This document shows positions 26,501 through 39,500 of a stretch of 64,000 bases of DNA, piece after piece. Under the pieces are notes generated by a model. It was not told the DNA's origin. It worked only from the letters and a program-made list of their open reading frames with translations, and did not search any database. The stretch is from Liolophura sinensis. Lineage: Eukaryota > Mollusca > Polyplacophora > Chitonida > Chitonidae. The DNA lies in the NCBI RefSeq assembly GCF_032854445.1, contig NC_088300.1:15629570-15693569 (forward strand). The letters run 5' to 3'. How positions within the stretch are numbered: the stretch's first letter is position 1; every line of letters starts with the position of its first letter. The translations under genes and the position numbers were made by a program.

Positions 26501-29500
26501 TTTTCTTGGTGACTGAAACCTCCAGCATTTGGCAAGTATTATATTTCTTTTTTTTTTCAAGTACATGCACCACATTTTGCTTTGTGCTGTTTGATTATCC
26601 AGATTTTAGGGGGGTTTAAGAATTTTTTGTGGAATTATTTTTTGTCTTAAGTTTTGGCATCAAAAGTGTATATGTTCTGAAAGTGCATTTTTACAGTCCA
26701 AACTTTAGGTGAAAGGCATTAACTGTCAATCTTTTACTATATGTCACACACAGATTTTCCACCTGTAGAGTTGCATCAAAGTGAATGCAATATTGGTTAG
26801 GATTTTTGGTTTTGATGAACTTAAAACCTCCTGTTTTCTGGTGTCTTAATGCCATTTAGAATGGCTACAAGGAGGATAATGGGATGACATCTTGAACACA
26901 TTGATGTAAGTATTGTTTATGGTGTTTAGTTTGGGCCTGTCTGTTCCAATTTTTTTTGTTTTTTTTTGAATATTGCAGAAGTCACCCAAATTTGAGGAAC
27001 TGTCATTATTCCTGAGTCAGGCCGCCTCCTTTGGACGTGTCCGCGATGTGAGGGTGTCTTCTGTGACAGCTAAGCTACTAAGCAGGGGGACAACTCTGTC
27101 AAAGCAAACAGTGGTAAGGTTTTAGACCCTTAAATATTTATTGTACTGTATATGCATTTGCTTTGATTTCCTGCATTTTGTGTCACAGGCATTTTGTGTC
27201 ACAGGTTATTACATCTAGAGAAGATAAAAAGTAAAGGAATGATACAGCCTATTTACTGTGATTAGTTTAAAGAATATATTTCGGAATGTTGATGCAAATT
27301 TAAATTTAAGAGGGTGAACATCTGTCTACATGAATAAAGGAATTAATTCAATAGAAGCGTCAATCAAGAACTCACAACTGATCAATCATAAGGAGTATTG
27401 TTGCAAATATGTCAACCGAATGTACCACACATTGGTTACAAATTTCTATCTTTTTGTGACATCACAATTGCTTTCACCGGGAATGGAATGAAAAGTAAAG
27501 TTGTCATGAGAAGGGATAGCAAGACATCGGTTTCGATGGGGATTTCGAGTTCAAATTCTATTATTGCCGAAAGTAAAGAACATCCTACAGTATCATGTGA
27601 CCCCTCAGAAATGTTAGACAACTGTTTTTGATTCCTTTTTCCTATAACATGGGTGCCTGAAAAAGTTTTCCGAAAAGTTATTTAGAGTAAACAAATAATA
27701 GAGGGAATCAGTGAGGACATTTGTGAACTTTAGAAGTTCCTGAGGCAAGAAAGTTTCAGTAGTCTATCCAGGAAGTGGCAAGACAGGTGACCAGTAAATT
27801 AATGTTGACTAATGCTGCCCAACATTTTCAACAGGTCACATCATACAGAAGGAAGAAACAAGGAAATGCAGTACTGGATATTCCCCAAAATGACATAGTG
27901 CACCTGCAAGTTAACAAAGGGTGATTTCACAAACAAACACTGCACATGTTTTAATAATTCATAATATTTCCACTTGTCGAAACTTTGCCAGCAGCCAGCT
28001 TGGAAGCCTGTCTTACACAAGGGAAAGAACCAGGTGTACTTCAATATCAGAGAGCAGATCCGGGCAGTTCAGTACGACAACGCCAGCATCGCTGACCAGT
28101 GGAACCTATACGGGACCGTGACATGCCGGGCAGAACTGGAGGGGGTGTTGCCAGAGATTACATTAAATGTGACCCACATGTCAGACGCGCCGGCCCTGCC
28201 TCTGGACTACCTGCTGACTCACCCTTGTGTACAGAGTGCTGAGGCTCAAGGGCTTGACCCAGGTCAGGACACTTTGTATCTGCTTACATGAAGTACATGA
28301 ATAGGAAGACTCGAGGTAATTTGTTGGCATGTATGGAGAAAAATGCTTCAGTCTGAAGAGTGGTTATTGAACAAGTGATAGCATTTTGAGGAACTGTTCC
28401 TGTTGAAGATAAATCAAGATATTTTTGTGCTTCTGCGTGGAATATTTCAAACAAGTAGTTGTCACTGATAAATAAAAATGAATGAAGTGGTCACCGTAAA
28501 TCATCTGTAATTTGAGAGAATTTACCGACTAATCACCCTGCCGTATTAAGTTGATTAAAAAATCATGTGGATTTTTATTTGATTAACATTATTCAGACGA
28601 AACGTAATTTTTTACCAACTAGTGTGCACTTCAGTTTGTGCAGTAAGGCAGTTATTTTGTGAAAAATTTCATGAAATTATAGGGGATATACTGTATGTTT
28701 TAAGTTTTTGTTGTCTTCACCACAGATGATTTGAACAGAGGAGGCCGAGCGATGCCCCGCAGACTGAGATTCACGCCCCCTGTGGACACATGTACAGTTT
28801 GTCGTTATGCAGTCTCCAGCCTAATGGAGCTGCCGATCAAGGGATTGTATCAGATGAGGGTGAATACAGCAGTGCACGTCATCTTTAACTCTGACTCTAA
28901 ACAGGATCTCTCGCTTCAGCACATCGCTAACCAAACTATTAAGCCACATGAGAACAGTCAGGTTGATAGGATCTGATTATTTGAGTGAAAGACTTTATAA
29001 CAAGTTGGTTATAACCAGTATAAAAACATGTCATTCTCTGCTGCAACTTTGCTCTGTGTGTGAATTACCTGCATGCTTTAAGGGCACAGCCATACACAAA
29101 AACCAGGGCACAATGAAACGGGACTGTATTTAGTAGAACTGATAGGCATTGCAAATGGTTCAGTAGTAACTTAATAAAGTCTAGCTGTTACTTGCTGTCC
29201 AGAAGTGTAAAGATCATGGCATAATTTCTGTGGCAGATGGAAGACAGGGTTTCCAATTTGGAGGTGAAACTTCAACTTAATGAACGAGTGAAGAATGCAT
29301 TTGACTACTGCGAACTTCAGCTGCCTTTCTTTAACAGGTAAACTGTTCAAAATTGTGTTGTTTTTTTCATTCAGGTATATTGTACAATGTGCTTATGTAA
29401 GCTGTAATGTGGTAAAGAGTACCCATAAGATTTTATTTGTGTGTTCTTTTTTTGCATGCTAGAATGTATGCTATATCCAGAATGTGTTCTATATCCAGAA

Positions 29501-32418
29501 TGTATGCTATATCCAGAATGTGTTCTATATCCAGAATGTGTTCTATATCCAGAATGTATGCTACATCCAGAATGTGTTCTATATCCAGAATGTGTTCTAT
29601 ATCCAGAATGTGTTCTATATCCAGAATGTGTTCTATATCCAGAGTGTGTAATGCCTAAAGATGATAATAGTGTTACTGTTTGGTTTTTTTTATGATCACA
29701 ATTCCAAAATGCCTCTGAAACAAGGTGCTTTCATTTCCTTGGTCTGATATATAAAGTTAATTTGTTTGATTTATGATGATTTATTTCTCAGAGGTGTGAT
29801 TCATTTTCTTGGTCTGATATATAAAGTTAATTTGTTTGATTTATGGTGATTTATTTCTCAGAGGTGTGATTCATTTCCTTGGTCTGATATATAAAGTTAA
29901 TTTGTTTGATTTATGGTGATTTATTTCTCAGAGGTGTGATTCATTTCCTTGGTCTGATATATAAAGTTAATTTGTTTGAATTATGGTGATTTATTTCTCA
30001 GAGGTGTGATTCATTTCCTTGGTCTGATATATAAAGTTAATTTGTTTGATTTATGGTGATTTTTTTCTCAGAGGTGTGATTCATTTTCTTGGTCTGATAT
30101 ATAAAGTTAATTTGTTTGATTTATGGTGATTTATTTCTCAGAGGTGTGATTCATTTTCTTGGTCTGATATATAAAGTTAATTTGTTTGATTTATGGTGAT
30201 TTATTTCTCAGAGGTGTGATTCATTTTCTTGGTCTGATATATAAAGTTAATTTGTTTGATTTATGATGATTTATTTCTCAGAGGTGTGATTCATTTCCTT
30301 GGTCTGATATATAAAGTTAATTTGTTTGATTTTTTTCTCAGAGGTGTGATTCAGACTTATGACTGTTCTGCATCACAGGGAACAGTCTTGCTTTCACCGG
30401 ACAAGCGGATTGTTGTGTGGAATATAGGTATGAACTGACTACCCTAATTCCTCTAACAGGAACACCTGGTCTGCTCTTTTTAGCCAATATACATGTAATT
30501 GTAGCGGGAATATTTATTTTCTTTTTCTTCAGATAGTTAGTCAGTCTAATAAACAACATATTCACTTTTCAAAAACTGGGAGAGAAATGTTACTCTTTGC
30601 TTTCAGCACCGGTAATATCCTAAAACATAAAAGAAGTAGGGTATATAGGTCCAAAAGGCTATAAAGAATTATTTTATGGTGATACAAGTTGAAATACTAT
30701 ATTTCTGTAATTTTGTTCCATTGATTGTAATTTTATTTGATGTGATGAAAAGAATGATTGCTTCCAGACTATAGCCGAAATATATTTTTGTACCCTGGAA
30801 ATTTCTTGATAGCCACGGGCTAACTGGTTGCGGATACGCCCTTCACTTTAATTGAATTTCTTCGTTTGAAGCTAGCATACTGAACAGCCGTGAGCTGTAC
30901 GTGGAATGTAAATCAGCCTTCTTTATTCACTAAATAATGGCCGTAAGGTCGTGTCAGAATCAGTGTGAAGTGATAGGCCTCCCTGCAATCTCTTACCTCT
31001 AGCTGCGACAAAATCCCAAGCGGATTTGTCTTGTGACATTTATGTGGAACTCAGATCGTTTTCTCTTCACACAACCTCAGGTTCCCGGTTTCCTCCGAAG
31101 ACATTAGAAGTGACCTTGACCTGTACCCTACGCTTCAGTGACCCGGGTCAGAGGTCAGCGGCCATGTTTGAGGACCCGTTCTGTGTGGGCCAGAATGCTT
31201 ATGCTCAGGTAAGATCTTCATAAAACATTGACTGATCCTTGTGCAGTATTTAATCAAAGTGTTTACTTGGATTATCATTGATATGATACTTGGAATATCA
31301 TTGACAGGCAATATTAAATCTGAATTTGTGTTAACAGAGAAAATTAGTTTAAGCCTCAGTAGTACCTGCTACTGAGAGCTATATTTTCTACGCAGATCAG
31401 GATAATATCTGCAGTTTTATTGCGGTCAGTTTTTTATGCTTGTTATTTATACTCTCAGCATACAGTCTTACATGAGGTACCTTGCTTGCTGTGCCACATT
31501 GAGTATATTTTTGTGTTATCAACACTTACACTAAGTAAGGAGAGTGTGTGAAACTCACAGATTTTATAAGGGTCTCTTTCAAGATGTGCTCAGTATTTTC
31601 CAAATCAAACTTTTAAATTATATGTTTGGCAACATACATACCTTTCATCCCCTTTTAATAATGGACCTCTGGATAGTTGGTTTAATGAGGTTGCATGTTT
31701 AGCTTTCTGTGCCAGTCTTTAGGGTAAGCTTACATGGTCATGGAGAAGAAGAATCGTAAGACCCTTCTCAAACTCGTGTGGGATGCGTAACCCTTATTCT
31801 TATCATCTAAAGTGTAAGAATATCATTTTCAGTCGAGCTTTAAATTTTTTTCTGTTATACATATATTTTATCTGATAGGTATGTGTACTTAAGATTTTTA
31901 TATTCTCTCTTTTAACAGCTTTATTTCAAAATACCAGACTTCAGTCATTCTGGATGTTATGTGGACCCCAAATCAGTACAGGTGTCACCAAGCACAAAGT
32001 TCAAGTTAACCACAGGTGAATTCTGACAAGAACAATGTAAACAAGAAATGCAATCAAGTTAGCTGTTGTGACATAACGTATTTGAGATTAATCATTTGTG
32101 TAGTTTAAGCTTTTTTTTTCATTTTAACTGATAACAGTTTGTTGTATTTGGAAAAAACACCTTATACATACATTAACACTCCTGACATAGCACAGTTTTC
32201 ATTTATTTCACCTTTAAGTGTATATTGGTGTAATATATAATATATCTCTGTTAAATATATTAACTCTTTCTTGTTTTTGTGTGCTGTTTGCTAATTTCTG
32301 TTTGTGTGTTTGTTTCTCAGAAAGAGAGTATTTGTCAGCAGAATACAAGATATGGAATTCTCATGGTGATTCACTGATGGTTTTCCCTCCACCAACCTTC
32401 CCTCTGGATGCATCTTGA
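23523..32418 (+). CDS. AP5M1: AP5M1: AP-5 complex subunit mu-1 (MUDENG)
   Basis: Complete in 13 exons: 23523-23593, 24455-24581, 24976-25077, 25943-26013, 26325-26400, 26979-27113, 27992-28262, 28726-28859, 29237-29337, 30342-30427, 31081-31208, 31919-32015 and 32321-32418. The exons join in phase to 498 residues; the human protein has 490. The N-terminal half has RFPTVEKRSRM and DYVPVP as in vertebrates. The mu-homology domain runs from about residue 195 (QPAWKPVLHKGK) to the end, with YGTVTCRAELEG, PFFNRGVI, GCYVDPKSVQV and EYKIWNS. AP5M1 is the cargo-binding subunit of AP-5, which works with SPG11/SPG15 on late endosomes in retrieval to the Golgi. The start is the ATG of MSVRGVWVIS, aligning with the human N terminus. 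The acceptor of exon 10 is the last copy of a 70-bp tandem repeat. Confidence 0.96.
29460..29648 (+). repeat. 18-bp minisatellite, about 10 copies, AP5M1 intron 9
   Basis: The unit is 'ctatatccagaatgtgtt', with 'ccag' recurring every 18 bp from 29477 to 29639. Because 18 is a multiple of 3, the array is open in several frames, but this is no gene. It starts about 120 bp after the exon 9 donor. Confidence 0.95.
29731..30353 (+). repeat. 70-bp minisatellite carrying copies of the AP5M1 exon-10 acceptor
   Basis: 'tttctcagaggtgtgattca' recurs with 'ctca' at 29787, 29857, 29927, 29997, 30067, 30137, 30207 and 30277 (exactly 70 bp apart), then at 30337. The last copy is 10 bp shorter and is the true acceptor: only it continues into 'gacttatgactg' of exon 10. 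Each earlier unit holds the tract 'tttatttctcag' plus the first 12 nt of exon 10 (AGGTGTGATTCA), so the tandem duplication spanned the intron/exon border. Use of a decoy would add residues and then reach an in-frame TGA within one unit. The copies are nearly identical, so the array is young or homogenised. Confidence 0.95.
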
Positions 32419-33435
32419 TACGGGCAGGAGTATGCAAGAAAAACCTCCCAGCAGATTTTACTGGAATAAATGTTCGTACACATAGCAAATCTTTTGTGCA
32501 ATAAGGGGAAAATACAGGCTCCGACCGGCAGGGTCAATAAAGACACGATTCTTGAATGTATGTGTTAGCTGTCTAATGATTAGTTTGTTACAGTGCAGGT
32601 TTATATGGAATAGGGAGGAATGTGTTTAAGGAGAGATGGGGTCGATGGGATGTCCTTTAATAGAGATTTTGGGGAATGCTCTGTAAATGATGTCTGACAG
32701 AGAACTGATTTTGAGTATGGTCAAAATATCAATCAGATAATTAGATAATAGTTCATTGTTTAAAATTGAATAGCCTGATCATCTTTAATATACTTCAGGT
32801 GGATGATTACTTTGTCAGTTTATACAAAACACCATACAGTGTTTTTCTGTAACTGTTCTTAACAATAACTTTCAAACACCTGGATGTGAAATTCAGTAGA
32901 TTTGATTATATTGTTTCTACACTGTGGACAATTTTGTTTACAGTGAACCAGTTTGAAGTGCTTGTAGACAAACACTTAAAGATGTACTCTATTAGAATAT
33001 GCCTTCCTTTCAATCTTGATTTGAGCCTAATGCATTGTTGAATCGAAATAAAAGTCAGGAGATCAGTTTAGCTTACATTGCTATTTCACAGTTTTATGAA
33101 CTGTTTGAAAAATAAATTAATATTTCTTTATTGTAAGTTGTTGTGTTTGCTTCCTTTTATCCACCTTGTGAGTACATGTATTTCAATTTTTAGATTATTT
33201 GCTTAATTAGACATGGACTTTTATCCACCTTGTAAATACATTTATTCAATTTTTAGATTATTTGCTTAATCTTACATGGACAATCATGAGAGAAAATTGA
33301 CTTTCCTGATGTAAGATGGCAGACTTCAGTTAATTGTCGCCTTTTTAGCAGCGAGTGTGGTGAGTGGAACAATCAGTCCAATCCGAGGTCAAAGGCTTGC
33401 ACATCTTTTGGAGGGTTTCAATCCAGAGATCAGGG
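32419..33435. other. AP5M1 3' UTR and AP5M1/CRY-DASH intergenic
   Basis: No gene. Poly(A) signals AATAAA occur at 32536-32541, 118 bases after the AP5M1 stop and the likely end of the message, and at 33047-33052. A 64-bp direct duplication (33154-33217 and 33218-33280, beginning 'cttttatccaccttgt') lies further on. Confidence 0.7.
32536..32541 (+). terminator. Poly(A) signal of AP5M1
   Basis: AATAAA in the context 'gggtcaataaagacac', 118 nt after the AP5M1 stop codon. It is the nearest canonical signal. Confidence 0.65.
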
Positions 33436-33513
33436 GGAAGTAATCTGAGAAATCTTTGAATTACCTCCCCTGATTATCGTTATGCAAGAAGACAACAACA
33501 ACAATAACACGTG
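33436..33513 (+). promoter_or_regulatory. CRY-DASH proximal promoter: hairpin, D-box-like site and E-box
   Basis: Three motifs lie within 125 bp of the ATG at 33561. One is an inverted repeat 'atcagggggaagtaat' / 'attacctcccctgat' at about 33430-33474. The second is a D-box-like (PAR-bZIP) site GTTATGCAAG at 33479-33488. The third is a canonical E-box CACGTG at 33508-33513, 47 bp before the ATG. D-box plus E-box pairs drive light- and clock-dependent expression of photolyase and cryptochrome genes in fish. Here the motifs are seen; their function is inferred. Confidence 0.5.
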
Positions 33514-33560
33514 TAACCCTCTCTGAAGAAAGAAACGGCTGATGTGCATGTTAACGTAAA

Positions 33561-36500
33561 ATGGCAGGACAAAAAGCAAGATTGGTTATCTGTTTATTTC
33601 GCAACGATCTTCGTTTTCATGACAACCAGGTATTGCAATTTTTCTGCTGTTGGTGTTAAAATAGTGTTCAATGACAGGCCTACTTACATTGCCATATCAA
33701 CTATCATCATAATCAAAATGATCATGTGTACTGTCCGCCTATGGCTGACGAACAGCAGTAGATCGTTTGACTTGTTGAACTAAATGATCATGGCGTACCA
33801 CTGCAGCCTAGTGTGAGATTGCTCCGATGTTGGGTGTGGCAAAATTCAGCCCCAAACCAACGTCAAGCGTGCTCCATTTAAACGTGTCGATGCTGTTAGT
33901 AGGCCTCCAGCCGTTCGCTTTGGGCATCACCAAGGAATTTTGGAACCGTGCGGCCAAGGAAATAACAAATGGACGTTGTGCTTGTGATACAACAGCAGAG
34001 GAAAAGATAAGAAAAACAAGTGTCTGCAAACTCCAGGCTGTGGAGATGTATTTGATGGGTAATTTTTTTTCTCAAACACCATGACAAGCTGCCACAGCAA
34101 CTGCATCAGGTCTTTGAATGGAGTGCACTCTGACGTTGGTTTGGGGCCATCCTTGGCCAACCAAAACTTTTGCCAAACCTAACTGAACGTTTGAGCAATC
34201 TCGGGCTAGTACTGACCATGCAGACTTCAGCTTCACAAATGGCGTGACTGGTGTCATGTCTCACTGATTGTTGTAGCAAAATCAACAGGTTTATGTCTGT
34301 ATTTCCACTTGACACAAAGAATTAAACTTGAGTGGTTACTGTGCTGGTGCAGAACGATGGCTCGATCAGGAGCCTCTCACAATATAGGTGTTGTGAGTTC
34401 AGATCCAACCCGTGCCGGCTCCCTGGCTGGTTGTACGTGATAAAGAGGTGTTTTGCATGCAATGACGCTGTCAAGAAAGATTCACCCAGATGATTACTCA
34501 GTCTAGATGAACTCTGACACCAGTGTTTTGATGAATGTCAGACATATAAAATAGTCCATCCAGATGGAGTGGTTATCTAGGTAAATCTTTCTTGACAGCT
34601 TCATTTTATGTATAGTATCTCTTTGTTAGATCCCATCTAGACTACCTTAGTGATTATATGCATATTTGCCTGTCCTAACATCCATTCTACCTTATACGGG
34701 ACTGTTTCCCGCAGGCATTAGATTAGGAGTCACTTTTGAAAGTTAGCGTTTTACAGAGATATTTCCCCATAAAAGGTAATGTGGTACCATGTGGAAATCC
34801 AACAAAGGCAGGTACCTTTTTGGGTGAAAAAGATTATGTGCATAAATTATCTCTGCATTGAAGTAGAGGTAAATACACTGTACCTTCAAGTTCCATTGTT
34901 CAGCTACTCTTACCTCACAACTTAGAGTGTCTCTGAAGTGGATTCTTGTAATTAATGCATCTAATGTTCAAATTATGATGCTTAATGCATCTAGTAGCAA
35001 TGTTAAAATCATACAGATGTTGGTTACACCTGATCGGGTAGCTTTCACTGCAGTATAGTGAATGAAAACATCACTTGAAGTCAAACAAAATAGTAGCTAG
35101 CTTGTTTGGGTGGTTGTATCCAGATATTCAGTATTGCAAGTTTCAGGATTAAAGAGTGTAGTTAGACATGTGAAGGAATGTCCAGTGGTGTTGACTTTCT
35201 CGTAATCCCAAGGACGTTAGATGGTTTGAATTACATTCGGACATAATTTGTTTGACAAGGTGTAACAATTTCTTACCAGTATTCTTTGCCTGTATAAACT
35301 GTCTAGCACACAGAAGTGATAAGAACATGCATAAACATTTGAACAGTTGATTTCATATGTATTATGTCCATTTTCAGGGTGGTCATTTGCCTTCTTTTAT
35401 GTGTAAAAAATCATCTTGATGAATGAATCAATGTACATGTGTGTGGTTGTATGGTTGTATAGTTGTGTGGTTGTGTATGTACAGTGCGTAAAATACTAAA
35501 TGCATGTTTATAGAAGATGATTTACCGGGGTCTACATGTTCAAATGTGTATTGAAAATTAAACCCTCTTTTAATCATAGTTTTGTTTTACACTAGTGAGA
35601 CTTTTATTTTGGGATTAAGTTATTACCTGCTTAACTTCTAAGACACTTTCGAGCTGATGGACCCAGTATTGTTAATGAAATCTTATTGAATCAACATAAA
35701 TAAAATCATAAAATAAACAAATCAGACATTAAATTCCATGATAGCCATTAAAATCCACTTATAGTGGAGTCTGTAACTTTATTTAACTTAAATACTGTAA
35801 TTTATCAACCATTTCCCATGTTTGCAAGGTGTTTATTCAAGGATATTGGGAGGGAATTATTCTTTGTTCTTTGACTGTTCTCCTATGATGTTTTAGGTAG
35901 TCTTGCATGAATTTCATATGAAATGATTTGTATTCAATTTGGCACACATTATGAGTCCATCATGCGGATAAACAATGTACAGAACATATGGAAATTTTCA
36001 ACCACCCATTGCTCAAAACCTGATGCACATTCTATCTTGTACAGTCCACAGTGAATGCTGTTTTTTTCATTGGTAGATGTTACACTGGGCACACAGGAAT
36101 GCTGACTTCGTCTTGCCTCTGTACTGCTTCGACCCTCGTCACCTGAAGGACACATGGCACTATCACTTTCCCAAGACAGGTCCTCATAGACTCCGGTTCT
36201 TGTTAGACACTGTCAGAGATCTGAGGCAAACTTTACAACAGCATGGCAGGTGAGCTTTCTTACACACACAAGACAAAAAAAACCCATTAAATAACTTAGT
36301 ATAACTTTTACCAGTGTAAATTATGACTCTAAAGTTAACTCCAGTTTCCTCACAATTGACAATGTCAGACAGTGTCACACACCCCTTATTTGTTGTACTC
36401 TATGGCATGGTTAATGTACATTCCATGATGTTAGCCCAAAGTTAGACATGTGACCGGCTGTTCAAACTGTGGGGCACCATGCCCACTTGGGATGATCTAT

Positions 36501-39500
36501 TCTTTGTGTTCCATCAATGGCATACTTGCTCTTTCTTTGCAGTTTTGTACATAAAGCATTATTGTAATATCACAAAGAAGATTAATGTTTATGTGTCAAG
36601 GATATCCTGAATTATTTAAGCCCTGTATGGGCCAATTTCCCTTTCAGGTTATGAAAACTTCCAGGAAGGTTTTGAATGGCACTTCGTCTTAGAAACAGTT
36701 GTTCGTCAGTGTAGGAAGAGTCGTAGGTGATCACTCTTTACAGTCTGGTATAAAAGAAGCAGAGTACCTCACAGTTGTTTTTTTTTATTTTTATTTTTAT
36801 TTTTTTTTTTTTTAATCTGAACACAGGCCGCTCATTTCATCTAATGTTGAAGGAGAAGGAAGAGTTCTTCTCCCTTTGTTTTAAGTTGCATTTACATTTT
36901 TGTAGTGGGCTTATTGTGAGAGAAGGAGAGCCAGAGAAGTTAATCCCAGACCTAATAAAGAGACTGAGCGCAGGGCATCATGTACATACAGTAGCCTTAC
37001 AGAAAGAGGTATGTCTGCCTTTCTCTGTTCAGGCTGATCTATGTACCATCTGAAAGATAACCTGTTATCAGCTCACCAGCTCACCATCACAGCAGCCATC
37101 TCATGCAAACAACCAGCTCATCCATCACATCCAGGATCACCAACAACCTCCTCACAAGCAACCAGCTTATTCATGACAAACAACCTCACCCATCATACAC
37201 AACCAGGTCATTCCTCAAAAAACAACCAGCTCACCCATCACAAACAACCAGCTCACCCACAACAAACAACCAACTCACCCATCACAAACAACAAAGTCAC
37301 ACATCACACCCATGATCACAAACAGCCTCCTCACCCGCCACAAACAACCAGCTCACCAATCACAAACAACCATCTCGCCCATTACATCCATGATGACAGG
37401 TAACCTCCTCACCCATCACTCAACCAGCTCATCCATCACAAGTAACCAGCTGATTCATCACAAACAACCAGCTAATCTATGATCACAACCAGCTTATCCA
37501 TCACAAACAACCAGCTTATTCATCACAAACAAGCAACTCACCCATCACAAACAACCAGCTCATTCATCACAAACAACCAGCTCAAGCATCACAAACAACC
37601 CGCTTACACATCAGGCCCATGATCACAAACAACTGGCTCACCCATCACAAACAACCAGCTTATTTATCACAAACAAGCAACTTACCCATCACAAACAACC
37701 AGCTCACCCATCACAAACAACCAGCTCATTCATCACAAACAACCAGCTCAAGCATCACAAACAACCCGCTTACACATCACACCCATGATCACAAACAACT
37801 GGCTCACCCATCACAAACAACCAGCTCATTCATCACAAACAGCCAACTTACCCATCACAAACAACCAGCTCATTCATCACAAACAACCAGCTCACCCATC
37901 ACAAACCACCCGCTTACACATCACACCCATGATCACAAACAACTGGCTCACCCATCACAAACGACCAGCTCACTCATCACAAACAACCAGCTCACCCATC
38001 ACAAATGACCAGCTTACTCATCACAAACAGCCAGCTCACCCACAACAAACAATCAGCTCACAAATAGCAAACAACCCACTTTCTCACGGAAGACGCATGG
38101 TTCACTTTTCACACAACAGCTGTTTTATCCAGCATACACTGACCATTCGCAACCATCTTATGCCCCATACATAATCAGCTCACCATGTGTACCCCCTCAG
38201 TGTGCATTGAGCTCACCCACCATACACAAAACTCTTACTTAATATGTATAATCCATGTTTTTCAAGGTCACAAAGGAAGAACTAGATGTTGAAACAGCCT
38301 TAATATCAGCCTGTACACAACATGGTGTGGAGATAAAACTGTTTTGGGGAATGACGCTGTACCACAGAGATGATCTGCCCTTTGACCCTAAACAGTGAGT
38401 TTAAATCTGCCTGCTGCGACTGTCAGTCCCTTGACCAGTGAGGCCACTTGTTCAAATCCAGCTCTCCCCTTACAGTATTACAACAGCTTGTATTGTGATT
38501 GATACTGTGTGGGTTCCATTTGAGCTATTATGAACATATATGAGGTTTATTTGTTAGCTCTTTCGAAAAGACTTTTTTTTTAAGTTTCATGTTTAGTTGG
38601 TCTCTGTAAGCCGGAGATTATGGTTTAATGTTCTCTATGATTTTTATCTTACAATTATCCGTGTAAAAGTGGAAATAACAAAGCAGTTTAATTGCATGAG
38701 GGAGGAGTAGCTGTTGTTACAAACATACATATACAAGAACCTGCCTGTGAAACGGTTCTTGCATTAGATGTACATAACTATCATGGCATCCAGTTGTGAA
38801 GAAATAATGTTGCCATGGTACCAATATTGAAAACTCAAGTGAAGATTCTGACAAATACCTGTGTGATCTGACTTGAAGATGAGAACCTCCATCTGATTGG
38901 TGGGAGTAAATTGCTGACTCCTAGGTTTTATAATAGGCTTTCCTGTAGTTAATCATATATTCTTCTAATTTACTAATACCGGCCCCGATAGCAGAGTTGG
39001 TAGAGCGTCCGCTTTGGGAGCGGTAGATCCAGGGTCAATCATGAACTGCAACAATCCTGAAATCTGTCCTGCAACAAGGAGGCACATTACATGCACTCTA
39101 ATGATTCCCTCATCGTCATATGACTGAAAAATTGTTAAGCACGACGTTAAACCCCTATCACTCAGTCACTCACTCTAATTTACTAATGATGGGGGAGGAG
39201 TTAAAGCTGGATCTTTGCAATAACCAGCTGATATTGGGCGCCAAGTACATTCATCTTACTCTTACACAAAATTTATTGGAGATTACTTGTACTTGCCTTC
39301 CACCACAGAGCTATAAACAGATCTCTGTATACATGTTGCACAGCACATTGACCCAGGATCTCCAAGGCCCTACGCATGTAGCATGCTCACGGAGCTTGAG
39401 ATTTGACAGTTATCTGGTGGTTTACCATGGTACATGACCTAAAGTTTCGCATGTGATTTACTGTCATTTACTTTGATACAGTCTGAGTTGGCGGTATAAT

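Noticed and set aside
27398-27631. 77-codon frame in AP5M1 intron 6, also open on the opposite strand
   Set aside because: No domain, and flanking AP5M1 exons splice across it in phase.
29437-29695. Repeated ECVLYP / SRMCSI peptides
   Set aside because: Translation of an 18-bp minisatellite in AP5M1 intron 9.
37041-38174. Long open frames of 120-129 codons rich in His, Lys, Gln, Pro and Thr
   Set aside because: They are translations of the 22-bp intronic minisatellite, lie in a clear CRY-DASH intron and have no independent gene signals.
38980-39052. tRNA-Pro gene
   Set aside because: The tRNA-like sequence cannot form a full cloverleaf end, is followed by a SINE body and tail, and the whole is bounded by a 14-bp target-site duplication.
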